Positions 9,619-18,041 of a DNA stretch of 64,000 nt are shown here, one piece after another (positions within the stretch are counted from its first letter, which is position 1; the number at the start of each line of letters is the position of its first letter). The notes under the pieces were generated by a model. It searched no databases, had not been told where the DNA came from, and saw only the letters and a list, made by a program, of their open reading frames with translations. This DNA is from Rhizobium sophoriradicis (GTDB lineage: Bacteria > Pseudomonadota > Alphaproteobacteria > Rhizobiales > Rhizobiaceae): positions 124,001 to 188,000 of the forward strand of contig NZ_RQIH01000002.1 of assembly GCF_003939025.1 (NCBI RefSeq). Direction: 5' to 3'. The translations under genes were made by a program, and so were the position numbers.

Positions 9619-10092
9619 ATGCAGGTCGGGGTGCCTGATATTCTCGTTCGTCAGGCGCGAAAGGACGATCTCCCGGCCCTCGTGGCAATCTTTGCCGCCG
9701 ATGCGCTCGGCGGTCACGGCGATACGACGGATCCTGAGGCCTTTGTCGATTATGTCAGGGCTTTCACAGCCATCGAGGCCTCGCCCAACCAGACGCTTTA
9801 CATTGCCGAGCGCGGCGGCGAGGTCGTCGGTACGTTCCAGACGATGCTGACGATCTCGTTAACCGGCCGCGGCTCCTCGGCGATGATCATCGAGGCGGTG
9901 CAGACGCGCTCCGATATGCGCGGGCAGGGGATCGGCGCGCGGATGATCGAATTCGCCATCGCCGAGGCAAAAGGTCGCGGTGTGCGCCTTGTGCAATTGA
10001 CCTCGAATGCGATACGCAAAGACGCCCATCGTTTCTATGAAAGGCTTGGCTTCAAACCTTCGCATCTGGGCTTCAAGATGGCCTTGAAATGA
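9619..10092 (+). CDS. GNAT-family N-acetyltransferase
   Basis: 157 aa beginning MQVGVPDILVRQARKDDLPAL, the usual first strand of a GNAT domain. IIEAVQTRSDMRGQGIGARM is the acetyl-CoA loop and KDAHRFYERLGF the C-terminal signature. The gene follows another GNAT after 3 bp and is the fourth GNAT within 5.3 kb. The closely related form in other bacteria is often annotated only as GNAT; the substrate is unknown. Confidence 0.87.
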   Translation: MQVGVPDILVRQARKDDLPALVAIFAADALGGHGDTTDPEAFVDYVRAFTAIEASPNQTLYIAERGGEVVGTFQTMLTISLTGRGSSAMIIEAVQTRSDMRGQGIGARMIEFAIAEAKGRGVRLVQLTSNAIRKDAHRFYERLGFKPSHLGFKMALK

Positions 10093-10194
10093 CCCTTGGC
10101 TCTCGTGGAATCGCTGGACAATTCGGCTTGGCGACGGCATAAGCGAGAAAACGAATTCTGGTTTGGTCCGCGCTGGCGGGCACAAGGAAAAGAC

Positions 10195-10593
10195 ATGTGG
10201 AATCTTCTGGTTCAGACCTTCACCTGGTGGAATAGTCAGACGATGGGCACGCGTTTTGCGACCTGGCGTTTCGGCAAACGCGTCGGCGAGGATGAATTCG
10301 GCAACGTCTATTATGAAGGCGGCATGTCGTCCTACGGTCTGCCGAAGCGCTGGGTGATCTACAAGGGTTATGCCGAAGCCTCGGCCATTCCGCCGGGCTG
10401 GCACGGCTGGATGCACCATCGCACCGATGTACCTCCGTCCAAGGAAAACTACGTCGCCAAGGAATGGCAGAAGACGCACCGCCCCAACCTCACCGGATCG
10501 CCACAGGCTTACCGCCCGCCGGGCTCTCTCGCGGTTCCCGGCGAGCGTCCGCGCGTCACCGGCGATTACGACGCCTGGACGCCAGGCAACTGA
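10195..10593 (+). CDS. NADH:ubiquinone oxidoreductase accessory subunit, NDUFA12 homologue
   Basis: 132 aa from the ATG at 10195 (MWNLLVQTFTWWNSQTMGTR); an upstream start at 10096 adds an unlikely basic leader. The sequence FGKRVGEDEFGNVYYEGG, RWVIYKGYAEASAIPPGWHGWMH and WQKTHRPNLTGS is the NDUFA12 (B17.2) family pattern. In alphaproteobacteria and mitochondria this is an accessory subunit on the peripheral arm of complex I. It is unlinked to any nuo gene here. DUF2155 follows, an order I recall from other alphaproteobacteria. Confidence 0.92.
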   Translation: MWNLLVQTFTWWNSQTMGTRFATWRFGKRVGEDEFGNVYYEGGMSSYGLPKRWVIYKGYAEASAIPPGWHGWMHHRTDVPPSKENYVAKEWQKTHRPNLTGSPQAYRPPGSLAVPGERPRVTGDYDAWTPGN

Positions 10594-10705
10594 GACGGCT
10601 GACCGGGCGATCCCCAAGCCCGGCTTTTGGCCACAATTGACCTTTACCCGCAGGTTGGCCGCGCTTGACCGCGGATGAAACTGAAAATTATCTGGAGACG
10701 GGTAC

Positions 10706-11146
10706 ATGAAGCTCTTCACGCGGAACATGGTCCTGCGTGCCGCCGGATCGCTGCTGGCGCTCACGGCTTTGCTTCCGATCGGTGCGGCACATGCCACCCG
10801 CATCGAAAACCCGGTTGCCGTCTTCTCCGGCCTCGACAAGATCACCGGCCGCATCACGACCTTCGACGTCTATGTCAACGAGACGGTGCAGTTCGGCGCG
10901 TTGCAGGTGACGCCGAAGGTCTGCTATTCGCGCGATCAGGCTGAAGCGCAGAAGATCGACGGTTTTGTCGAGGTCGACGAGATCACCCTCGACCGCAAGA
11001 TCCGCCGCATCTTCACCGGCTGGATGTTTGCCGCCAGCCCCGGCCTCAACGCTGTCGAGCACCCGATCTATGACGTCTGGCTGAAGGACTGCAAGACAAG
11101 CTCCGACGTCCCGGCTCCTGACGGCACCAAGGCGACCGCCCGTTAA
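10706..11146 (+). CDS. Exported DUF2155-domain protein
   Basis: 146 aa with a Sec signal peptide (basic MKLFTRNMVLRAAGS, hydrophobic LLALTALLPIG, cleavage near AHA-TR at about residue 31). The mature part contains NPVAVFSGLDKITGRITTFD, FGALQVTPKVCYSRD and MFAASPGLNAVEHPIYDVW, which define DUF2155. The function is unknown; the protein is expected in the periplasm. It commonly accompanies NDUFA12 and aat in alphaproteobacteria. Confidence 0.88.
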   Translation: MKLFTRNMVLRAAGSLLALTALLPIGAAHATRIENPVAVFSGLDKITGRITTFDVYVNETVQFGALQVTPKVCYSRDQAEAQKIDGFVEVDEITLDRKIRRIFTGWMFAASPGLNAVEHPIYDVWLKDCKTSSDVPAPDGTKATAR

Positions 11147-11262
11147 CACGTGCCGCGCGAGGGCACCGCAGCGTCAGCGCGTCTTTTGAGACACGCAGGG
11201 GAAGCCGCAGCACTTTGCTGCGCTCGCGCGCGTACCGGTGGTGTTTTGTTCCTCGATCGCGC

Positions 11263-11877
11263 TTAAAACTTGAGGTGTGGCGATTCCATCGCGGCGGCAA
11301 GCAGCAGGGCATAATCGGCCTTCGGAACGTCGATCGCTCCGAACGTCTTCAGATGCTCGGTGGTGAACTGGGTGTCGAGCAGGGTGAAGCCCTTTTGCCG
11401 AAGCCGGTCGACCAGATGCACGAGGCAGATCTTCGACGCGTCCGTTCGGCGTGAAAACATGCTTTCGCCGAAGAAGGCCGAGCCGAGCGAGACGCCGTAG
11501 AGGCCGCCGACCAGTTCATCGCCGTGCCAGGCTTCAACGGTGTGGGCGTGGCCCATGTCGAACAGCGTCGAATAGAGCGATCGGATTGTCTGGTTGATCC
11601 AGGTGCTCGGGCGACCCGATGTCTCCTCGGCGCAAGCCGCAATCACCTGCTCGAAGGCGTGGTCGAAACGGATCTCGAAAGGATGCCGGCGCACCGTCTT
11701 GGCGAGGCTCTTCGATACATGGAAACGATCGAGCGGCAATACGCCGCGCATTTCCGGCTCGACCCAGAAAATCTCCGGGTCGTCTGCGGATTCGGCCATC
11801 GGGAAGAGGCCGATGGAATAGGCGCGCAGGAGAATGTCAGGGGTGATGCCTGGTGATTTCCTGCGCGGTCCTGCCAT
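11263..11877 (-). CDS. aat: Leucyl/phenylalanyl-tRNA-protein transferase
   Basis: 204 aa from the ATG at 11877 ([20 protein letters not shown]); the longer frame to 12018 lies inside accC. Family motifs: [76 protein letters not shown] and [16 protein letters not shown]. The enzyme transfers Leu or Phe from tRNA to N-terminal Arg/Lys of proteins, creating an N-degron. That signal is read by ClpS and ClpAP, both encoded later in this window. It lies 7 bp after accC. Confidence 0.95.
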   Translation of the reverse strand: MAGPRRKSPGITPDILLRAYSIGLFPMAESADDPEIFWVEPEMRGVLPLDRFHVSKSLAKTVRRHPFEIRFDHAFEQVIAACAEETSGRPSTWINQTIRSLYSTLFDMGHAHTVEAWHGDELVGGLYGVSLGSAFFGESMFSRRTDASKICLVHLVDRLRQKGFTLLDTQFTTEHLKTFGAIDVPKADYALLLAAAMESPHLKF

Positions 11878-11884
11878 TCCTATC

Positions 11885-13234
11885 CTATGCCGCCGGTGTG
11901 TTGGCGAGGTGGTGTTCCAGCCAGTGGATGTCGTAGTCGCCGTTGGCGATATCCTGGTTGGAGACGAGTTCCTGGAACAACGGCAGCGTCGTCTTGATGC
12001 CGTCCACGACGAATTCATCGAGCGCGCGGCGCAACCGCATCATGCACTCGACGCGGGTGCGGCCGTGCACGATCAGCTTGCCGATCAGGCTGTCGTAATA
12101 GGGCGGGATCTTGTAGCCCTGATAGGCGCCGGAATCGATGCGCACGCCAAGGCCGCCCGGCGCATGGAAATGCGTGATCGTGCCGGGCGAGGGCACGAAG
12201 GTGCGCGCATCCTCGGCATTGATGCGGCATTCGATGGCGTGGCCGGAAAAATGCACTTCGTCCTGCGTCACCGACAGGCCGCCGCCGGAAGCGACACGGA
12301 TCTGCTCGTGCACGAGGTCGATACCGGTGATCGCTTCGGTGATCGGATGTTCCACCTGCAGGCGGGTATTCATTTCGATGAAATAGAACTCGCCATTCTC
12401 GTAGAGGAATTCGATCGTGCCGGCGCCGCGATATTTCAGCTTCTTCATGGCGTCGGCGCAGATCTGGCCGATCTTCATCCGCTGCTCGACATTGAGCGCC
12501 GGCGAATTCGCTTCTTCCCAGACCTTCTGGTGGCGGCGCTGCAGCGAGCAGTCGCGTTCGCCGAGATGGATGGCGTTGCCTTCGCCGTCGCCGAACACCT
12601 GGATTTCGATGTGGCGCGGCTTGCCGAGATATTTTTCCATGTAGACGGCATCGTTGCCGAAGGCGGCTGCCGCCTCCGTGCGGGCCGTCGACCAGGCCTC
12701 GATCAGATCGGCCTCGCTCCTGGCGACCTTCATGCCGCGCCCGCCGCCGCCGGCGGTTGCTTTGATCAGCACGGGATAGCCGATTTCGGCGGCCGTCCGC
12801 AGCGCATCCTCTTCGGTCTTCACTTCGCCGTCCGAGCCTGGAACGACGGGAATGCCGAGTTCCAGTGCCGTCGTCTTGGCGGTGATCTTGTCGCCCATAA
12901 TGCGAATATGATCCGCAGTCGGTCCAATGAAGGTGATGCCGTGGGCTTCGAGAATGTCGGCGAACTTTGCGTTCTCGGAGAGAAAGCCGTAGCCCGGATG
13001 CACGGCGTCGGCGCCGGTGATCTCGCAGGCGGCGACGATCTGGTGGATATTGAGATAGCTCTCGCGCGAGGAGGGCGGACCGATGCAGACGCTTTCGTCG
13101 GCAAGGCGCACATGCATGGCATCGGCGTCGGCGGTGGAATGCACCACGACGCAGGCAATGCCGAGCTCTTTGCAGGCCCGGAGCACGCGAAGGGCGATTT
13201 CCCCGCGATTGGCGATGAGGATTTTCGAAATCAT
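11885..13234 (-). CDS. accC: Acetyl-CoA carboxylase, biotin carboxylase subunit
   Basis: 449 aa from the ATG at 13234 ([20 protein letters not shown]), the expected length for AccC. It has the biotin carboxylase N-terminal domain, an ATP-grasp domain with [19 protein letters not shown] and [19 protein letters not shown], and the C-terminal part with [16 protein letters not shown]. It carboxylates biotin on AccB in the first step of fatty-acid synthesis. accB lies 10 bp upstream in the same operon. Confidence 0.97.
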   Translation of the reverse strand: MISKILIANRGEIALRVLRACKELGIACVVVHSTADADAMHVRLADESVCIGPPSSRESYLNIHQIVAACEITGADAVHPGYGFLSENAKFADILEAHGITFIGPTADHIRIMGDKITAKTTALELGIPVVPGSDGEVKTEEDALRTAAEIGYPVLIKATAGGGGRGMKVARSEADLIEAWSTARTEAAAAFGNDAVYMEKYLGKPRHIEIQVFGDGEGNAIHLGERDCSLQRRHQKVWEEANSPALNVEQRMKIGQICADAMKKLKYRGAGTIEFLYENGEFYFIEMNTRLQVEHPITEAITGIDLVHEQIRVASGGGLSVTQDEVHFSGHAIECRINAEDARTFVPSPGTITHFHAPGGLGVRIDSGAYQGYKIPPYYDSLIGKLIVHGRTRVECMMRLRRALDEFVVDGIKTTLPLFQELVSNQDIANGDYDIHWLEHHLANTPAA

Positions 13235-13244
13235 GGGCATAGGC

Positions 13245-13718
13245 CTATTCGATGACGACGAGGGCTTGGCCGTATTCGACGGGATGTCCGTCATCGACGA
13301 GGATCTCAGTGACCTTGCCCGACTTCGGCGAAGGGATCTGGTTCATCGTCTTCATCGCTTCGATAATGATCAGCGTCTGGCCTTCCTTGACGGTGGCGCC
13401 GATCTCGATGAAGGGGCGCGCGCCCGGAGCCGGCGCCATGTAGACGGTGCCGACCATCGGCGCATTGACGACATTGGCCGGATTGCGGGTGGGTGCTGCG
13501 GCCGGTGCTGCGCCTGCCGCTGCCGGAGCGGCGACTGCGGGCGCGGCAAAGGCCGGTGCTGCGATCGGCGCCTGCACGTATTGCGTCGCGCCGGCGCGCG
13601 AAACGCGGATGCGCAGGTCGTCCTGCTCGACCTCGATCTCCGTCAGATCCGTCTCATTGAGGATGTTGGCGAGATCGCGGATCAGTGCCTGATCGATACC
13701 CGATTTCTTTTCAGCCAT
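13245..13718 (-). CDS. accB: Acetyl-CoA carboxylase biotin carboxyl carrier protein
   Basis: 157 aa from the ATG at 13718 ([20 protein letters not shown]). An N-terminal helical segment is followed by an Ala/Pro-rich linker (about residues 47-80). The biotinyl domain follows, with the modified lysine in [14 protein letters not shown]. The protein carries carboxybiotin between AccC and the carboxyltransferase. The order aroQ-accB-accC, all on the minus strand, is typical of alphaproteobacteria. Confidence 0.96.
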   Translation of the reverse strand: MAEKKSGIDQALIRDLANILNETDLTEIEVEQDDLRIRVSRAGATQYVQAPIAAPAFAAPAVAAPAAAGAAPAAAPTRNPANVVNAPMVGTVYMAPAPGARPFIEIGATVKEGQTLIIIEAMKTMNQIPSPKSGKVTEILVDDGHPVEYGQALVVIE

Positions 13719-13738
13719 GGTGTTGCCCTGTCTTCTTC

Positions 13739-14176
13739 TTATGCCGTGATGTTTTTCAGCGCATGCAGCGCCAGGATGTAGCTGTGAGGCCCGAAACCGC
13801 AGATCACGCCCTTGCATGCAGGCGCGATCATCGATTTGTGGCGGAATTCTTCCCGTGCATGGACGTTGGAAATGTGCAGTTCGACGACGGGAATGGAAAT
13901 AGCGCGGATCGCATCATGCAGCGCGACCGATGTGTGCGTATAAGCGCCTGCATTGATGGCGACGCCGACGGCCTTTTCGTCGGCCTCGTGAAACCAATCC
14001 ACAAGCGTACCTTCGTGATTGCTCTGGCGGAAATCAATATCGAAGCCGAGTTCGCGGCCGGCGGCCCTGCAGTCCGTCTCGATGTCCTTCAGCGTCTTGC
14101 CGCCATAAATGCCGGGCTCTCTTTTACCGAGCATGTTCAGGTTGGGGCCGTTCAGGACAAAAATCGTTTGCGTCAT
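13739..14176 (-). CDS. aroQ: Type II 3-dehydroquinate dehydratase (biosynthetic copy)
   Basis: 145 aa from the ATG at 14176 ([20 protein letters not shown]). Active-site elements: the Tyr in EPGIYGGKTL, RQSNHEGTLVDW, NAGAYTHTSVAL and ELHISNVHAREEFRHKS. It dehydrates 3-dehydroquinate to 3-dehydroshikimate in the aromatic amino-acid pathway. Being in the accBC operon it is presumably the constitutive copy; a second dehydroquinase is encoded at 60764-61213 in the catabolic island. Confidence 0.95.
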   Translation of the reverse strand: MTQTIFVLNGPNLNMLGKREPGIYGGKTLKDIETDCRAAGRELGFDIDFRQSNHEGTLVDWFHEADEKAVGVAINAGAYTHTSVALHDAIRAISIPVVELHISNVHAREEFRHKSMIAPACKGVICGFGPHSYILALHALKNITA

Positions 14177-14327
14177 CGAATGTTCCGTAAAATGCACGAC
14201 GGCAACCTATAGACTCCGCGAGGGCTGAATGAAAGCCCTTACGGATTGGCCGGCCGGAATCGCGCCACATTTGTCCACATGGCTGAAACGCTTCGATTTT
14301 GGCGATTTGATGAGATGGCCGCTTTGC

Positions 14328-15086
14328 TCAGCAGGCGGTCTTGCCGCAGTTGCGCATATTCTTGACCTTGGCTTCGAGATCGTCGAGGCCGACGGCGCCC
14401 GGCACCAGTTCGTTGCCGATTACGTAGGACGGCGTGCCGCTGATGCCGAGGCTGGAGGCGAGCTGGTAGGTCGCCTGGACGATGCCGTCATTCGGGCTCT
14501 TCGCCATCTCGGCGCGGATCTTGTCTTCGCTGACGCCGAGCGAGGCGGCAACCCCGATCGCGCTTTCGTCGGAGGCGCGGCCCTCGCTGCTGAGCAAGGC
14601 AAAATGGAAATCGGCGTATTTCTCCGGCGCCAACTTGCGGAAGGCGTCCGCCACCTTGTGGGCGGCAACCGAATCCGGCCCGAGGATCGGAAATTCCTTG
14701 AGCACGAATCGGACATTCTTGTCCTTCTTCAGCATCGCCTGCATGTCGGAAAGCGCATGACGGCAGTAGCTGCAATTATAATCGAAGAACTCGACGACGG
14801 TGACATCGCCCTTCGGATTGCCGAGCGTGACGTCGTTCTTCGAATCGAAGATCGCGGCCGTGTTCTCTTCGATCGCCATATTGGCCTTCACCAGCCGCTG
14901 GGCTTCCTGCTTCTTCTGCAGCGCCTCCTGGACATCGAGCATGATCTCGGGATTCTCGATCAGATATTGCTTGATGAATTCGCCGAATTCCTTCTTCTGC
15001 TGGTCGTCGAGCGCTGCCGCCGGAAACGGAAGGGCGATCGATGCGGCAAGCGCCAGTGCGGTGAAGGTTTTCGGGAAGAAGGCCAT
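14328..15086 (-). CDS. DsbA-family periplasmic thiol oxidoreductase (Com1-like)
   Basis: 252 aa with a signal peptide ending near PFPAAA (residue ~25). A charged helical N-terminal extension (EFGEFIKQYLIENPEIMLDV) is followed by a thioredoxin fold. The CxxC active site is FFDYNCSYCRHALSD, and a cis-Pro loop follows near the C-terminus (GISGTPSYVIGNELVPG). The N-terminal extension plus a DsbA domain is typical of the Com1/ScsC-like group of oxidases or isomerases. A second cysteine pair lies at the extreme C-terminus (NCGKTAC). Confidence 0.9.
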   Translation of the reverse strand: MAFFPKTFTALALAASIALPFPAAALDDQQKKEFGEFIKQYLIENPEIMLDVQEALQKKQEAQRLVKANMAIEENTAAIFDSKNDVTLGNPKGDVTVVEFFDYNCSYCRHALSDMQAMLKKDKNVRFVLKEFPILGPDSVAAHKVADAFRKLAPEKYADFHFALLSSEGRASDESAIGVAASLGVSEDKIRAEMAKSPNDGIVQATYQLASSLGISGTPSYVIGNELVPGAVGLDDLEAKVKNMRNCGKTAC

Positions 15087-15295
15087 GATATCCTCGTCAA
15101 CGGCGATGGGTGGTCTCCTATTGAGAAGACCGTCGCCGGGTTAATGGACTTGAATGCGTCGCGTCAAGGTAGAGGGCGTTCGGTTCCGCTCAAACAGGAA
15201 TTTTTCATCCCCGCGTAACGCTCGCGGGATTGTGATGAGCCGATTAATGCGGCAATTGTCGGGCCGTCATCGAAGAAGCCGAGCGAGAAACGACC

Positions 15296-16453
15296 TTGTT
15301 TTCCATATCCAAACGCAGCGAAGTCGAGCCTTTTCACGCCATGGATGTCCTGGCCGAGGCGACGAAGCGGCGCGCCGGCGGCCATCCCGTCATCTCCATG
15401 GCGGTCGGTCAACCCTCGCATCCGGCCCCTCAGGCGGCCCTCCAAGCGGCCCGCGAAGCGCTGGCAGAAGGCCGGATCGGTTACACCAATGCGCTGGGAA
15501 CGGCGCGGTTGAAATCGGCACTTGCCTGGCATTACCGGAATCGCCACGGCCTGGAGATCGATCCGGCGCGTATCGCCGTCACCACAGGTTCCTCGGCCGG
15601 CTTCAATCTCGCCTTCCTGTCCCTCTTCGATGCCGGCGATGCGGTGGCGATCGCAAGACCCGGTTATCCCGCCTATCGCAACATCCTGGGCGCGCTGGGC
15701 CTGAAGGTTGTCGAAGTGCCGGTAAGTGCCGAGACTCACTTCACCCTGACGCCCGAGAGCCTCGAGGCGGCGCAGAGGGAAAACGACGTGACGCTGAAAG
15801 GCGTGCTGCTCGCAAGCCCAGCCAACCCGACCGGAACCGTGACTGGCCGGGACGGACTGAAGGCGCTTGCGGATTATTGCGCGGCGCATTCCATCGCCTT
15901 CATCTCCGATGAAATCTATCACGGGCTGACCTTCGCCAGTGAAGAGGCGAGCGCGCTGGAGCTGACCGACGAGGCGATCGTCATCAACTCCTTCTCCAAA
16001 TATTATTGCATGACCGGCTGGCGAATCGGCTGGATGGTGCTGCCCGAGCGCCTGGTGCGGCCGATCGAGCGGGTGGCGCAGAGCCTTTATATCTCCCCGC
16101 CCGAGCTCTCCCAGATCGCCGCCACGGCGGCGCTCGGCGCAGCCGAAGAGCTTGACAAAGTCAAAGCAAGTTACGCCGCCAATCGTGATCTGCTGCTCGA
16201 CCGCCTGCCGAAGATCGGCCTAGCACCCGCTTCACCGATGGACGGCGCCTTCTATGCCTATCTCGATGTCTCGCGCTTCACCAATGACAGCATGGGCTTT
16301 GCCAAGCGGATGCTCACCGAAATCAATGTCGCCGCAACCCCTGGGCTGGACTTCGATCCGCTGGAGGGACACCGCACCCTGCGCGTGTCTTATGCGGGAT
16401 CGCAGGCAGAGATCGCTGAGGCGGTGGAGCGAATCGCTGCCTGGTTGAAGTAG
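15296..16453 (+). CDS. Class I/II pyridoxal-phosphate aminotransferase
   Basis: 385 aa from TTG at 15296 (the ribosome site is weak; an in-frame ATG at 15341 is the alternative). Fold type I aminotransferase features: GQPSHPAPQAALQAA, TTGSSAGFNLAFL, LLASPANPTGTV, FISDEIYHGL, and the PLP lysine in INSFSKYYCMTGWRIGW. C-terminal LRVSYAG holds the substrate-carboxylate Arg. The specificity is not determinable; it groups by eye with aspartate/aromatic-type enzymes. Confidence 0.9.
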   Translation: MFSISKRSEVEPFHAMDVLAEATKRRAGGHPVISMAVGQPSHPAPQAALQAAREALAEGRIGYTNALGTARLKSALAWHYRNRHGLEIDPARIAVTTGSSAGFNLAFLSLFDAGDAVAIARPGYPAYRNILGALGLKVVEVPVSAETHFTLTPESLEAAQRENDVTLKGVLLASPANPTGTVTGRDGLKALADYCAAHSIAFISDEIYHGLTFASEEASALELTDEAIVINSFSKYYCMTGWRIGWMVLPERLVRPIERVAQSLYISPPELSQIAATAALGAAEELDKVKASYAANRDLLLDRLPKIGLAPASPMDGAFYAYLDVSRFTNDSMGFAKRMLTEINVAATPGLDFDPLEGHRTLRVSYAGSQAEIAEAVERIAAWLK

Positions 16454-16490
16454 CGTTCGGCGAGAGCAAAACTGCTTGTTCTCTTATCCA

Positions 16491-17834
16491 TCAGCTGCGC
16501 GATGAAAACAGCGAGGCAAGCGTCGAAGCCGGCTTGTTGTTCAGCCGCGGCACGACCACGAGCTGCTTGATCTCGCCACGCTTGTAGGCGGCCAAGAAGC
16601 GCTTGTAATCCTTGAAGGAAACGCAGCCGTTGGAATCGCCGTTCTTGCCGAGCATGTAGGTGTGGGCGAGCAGGCCGACCCGATCGTAGATGGCGTCAGA
16701 GCCCTCGACCGGCGTCAGCCGCAATGCCTCGACGCCGTGGAACGGGGCCTCGCGCATGGTGAGGACATAGGTGTGGGGCGGTGTCGGTCCGCGCATCTTC
16801 TTGTTGGCGTAACGCGGATTGTCGCGCATCTTGCCGAGGCCGGAATGGGCCTCCAGCCGCTCGCCGTTCGGCAGATAGACGGTGCTGTTTTCGATATCGT
16901 AGATGGCGACGCCGGCGCGCAGCTTCGGCGAGAAGACCGGCTTGTCGTAACGCGGGACGGCGTCGTCCTCATCGTCCTCGATCGGCGCGTTCGGCTTGGC
17001 ATAGGCAAGCACGGGCGCGGCGGAACGCTGCACCTCCTTGGAACCCAGGGCCGGTTTGCCGATCAGGCCATCCGGACGCGCCATCGGCAGCGGCACTGAA
17101 CCGGCATCCGGCGCCAGCACGAGATCGAAGGGTTGCTGTTCTTCGGCCTCGGCAACTTCTACCGGCGCAGGCTTTTCCTGCGGCAGCGACGCCGTCTTGA
17201 GGGCGGGTGCGGCCGGCTCGACCGGGGCTGGCGCAATCTGCTGGGGCCCGGCATCCGCAAGGGCGAGCAGGGCAGGAAGTTCAACGGCTGCGACGGTTTC
17301 CTTGGAAGGAATGATGATGCGGTCGCCGTCGTTCTCTTCCGTATCCGCCCGGGCAAGCTCGACCGACGGCGTGATGCTGTCGTCCTTGACGAATTTCGCG
17401 GTGTCGGAAGGCGTTGCTGCGGCAACGGCGACCGGCGGTTCGGCAGGGGTGACAGGGCGATTCTTTGCAAGCGCCAGCGATGCCGCTGCGGCAGCGTTGG
17501 TCTTTTGCGCATGCGATTGGATGAGATGAGCCGTCAGGGCAACGACCGGCTTGGCATTGAAGGCGGCCAGCCGATCGGCTTTGCCGACATGGATCAGTCG
17601 TTCGTGCGACGTCGCCGGCTTAGACTTCGGCGCCGACGCGACATGCGTGAAGCTCTCGGACGGAGAAACGGGTGCGCCGATCGAATGCATTGTCGCGAAG
17701 GTCGCGATCAGCCATGTCGAGGTCAGGAATCCGGCGCCGACGACGCCGTAAAGAAAGCCGCGAGATCTGCGCAAACGAACAGCAGATCCACCAAGTGAGG
17801 TGGCGCCATTAAACGCCCCGACCGCAAACGCCAT
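16491..17834 (-). CDS. DUF2778 (Tlde1-like L,D-transpeptidase fold) protein with N-terminal membrane anchor
   Basis: 447 aa from the ATG at 17834. Residues ~23-45 form one transmembrane segment (LYGVVGAGFLTSTWLIATFA). A long Ala/Pro-rich linker of about 250 residues follows, then the C-terminal catalytic-like domain. That domain has PNGERLEAHSGLGKMRDNP, GPTPPHTYVLTMRE, LLAHTYMLGKNGDSNGCVSF and FLAAYKRGEIKQLVVV. The HTY...SNGC arrangement matches DUF2778, the family of the Salmonella T6SS effector Tlde1. In rhizobia several chromosomal copies exist without T6SS genes, so a cell-wall role is more likely than effector function here. Confidence 0.82.
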   Translation of the reverse strand: MAFAVGAFNGATSLGGSAVRLRRSRGFLYGVVGAGFLTSTWLIATFATMHSIGAPVSPSESFTHVASAPKSKPATSHERLIHVGKADRLAAFNAKPVVALTAHLIQSHAQKTNAAAAASLALAKNRPVTPAEPPVAVAAATPSDTAKFVKDDSITPSVELARADTEENDGDRIIIPSKETVAAVELPALLALADAGPQQIAPAPVEPAAPALKTASLPQEKPAPVEVAEAEEQQPFDLVLAPDAGSVPLPMARPDGLIGKPALGSKEVQRSAAPVLAYAKPNAPIEDDEDDAVPRYDKPVFSPKLRAGVAIYDIENSTVYLPNGERLEAHSGLGKMRDNPRYANKKMRGPTPPHTYVLTMREAPFHGVEALRLTPVEGSDAIYDRVGLLAHTYMLGKNGDSNGCVSFKDYKRFLAAYKRGEIKQLVVVPRLNNKPASTLASLFSSRS

Positions 17835-18041
17835 ACCAGACTCGTCTTTCAAACTCGCTACGCAGGCCGGCGGCACTGACTGACTACACTTCGCCGGGGC
17901 CGGTAATGGCGCAAATGGGCCGAATTTAGACCATTCGCGACATCCGACTGTTTCGCAAGAATGACGAATTATGGTTTCTAATTTGTTTACGCGGGATTGC
18001 TCTTTCCCAAGACGTCTCAAAGAGAGATGCGGGTAGGCTTC

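Noticed and set aside
11834..13255. 473-codon plus-strand open frame across accC
   Set aside because: Exact antisense of a strongly recognisable biotin carboxylase; no motif of its own.
16491..17834. T6SS effector-immunity pair
   Set aside because: Although DUF2778 is the Tlde1 family, the protein has a membrane anchor and there is no immunity gene or secretion marker beside it.
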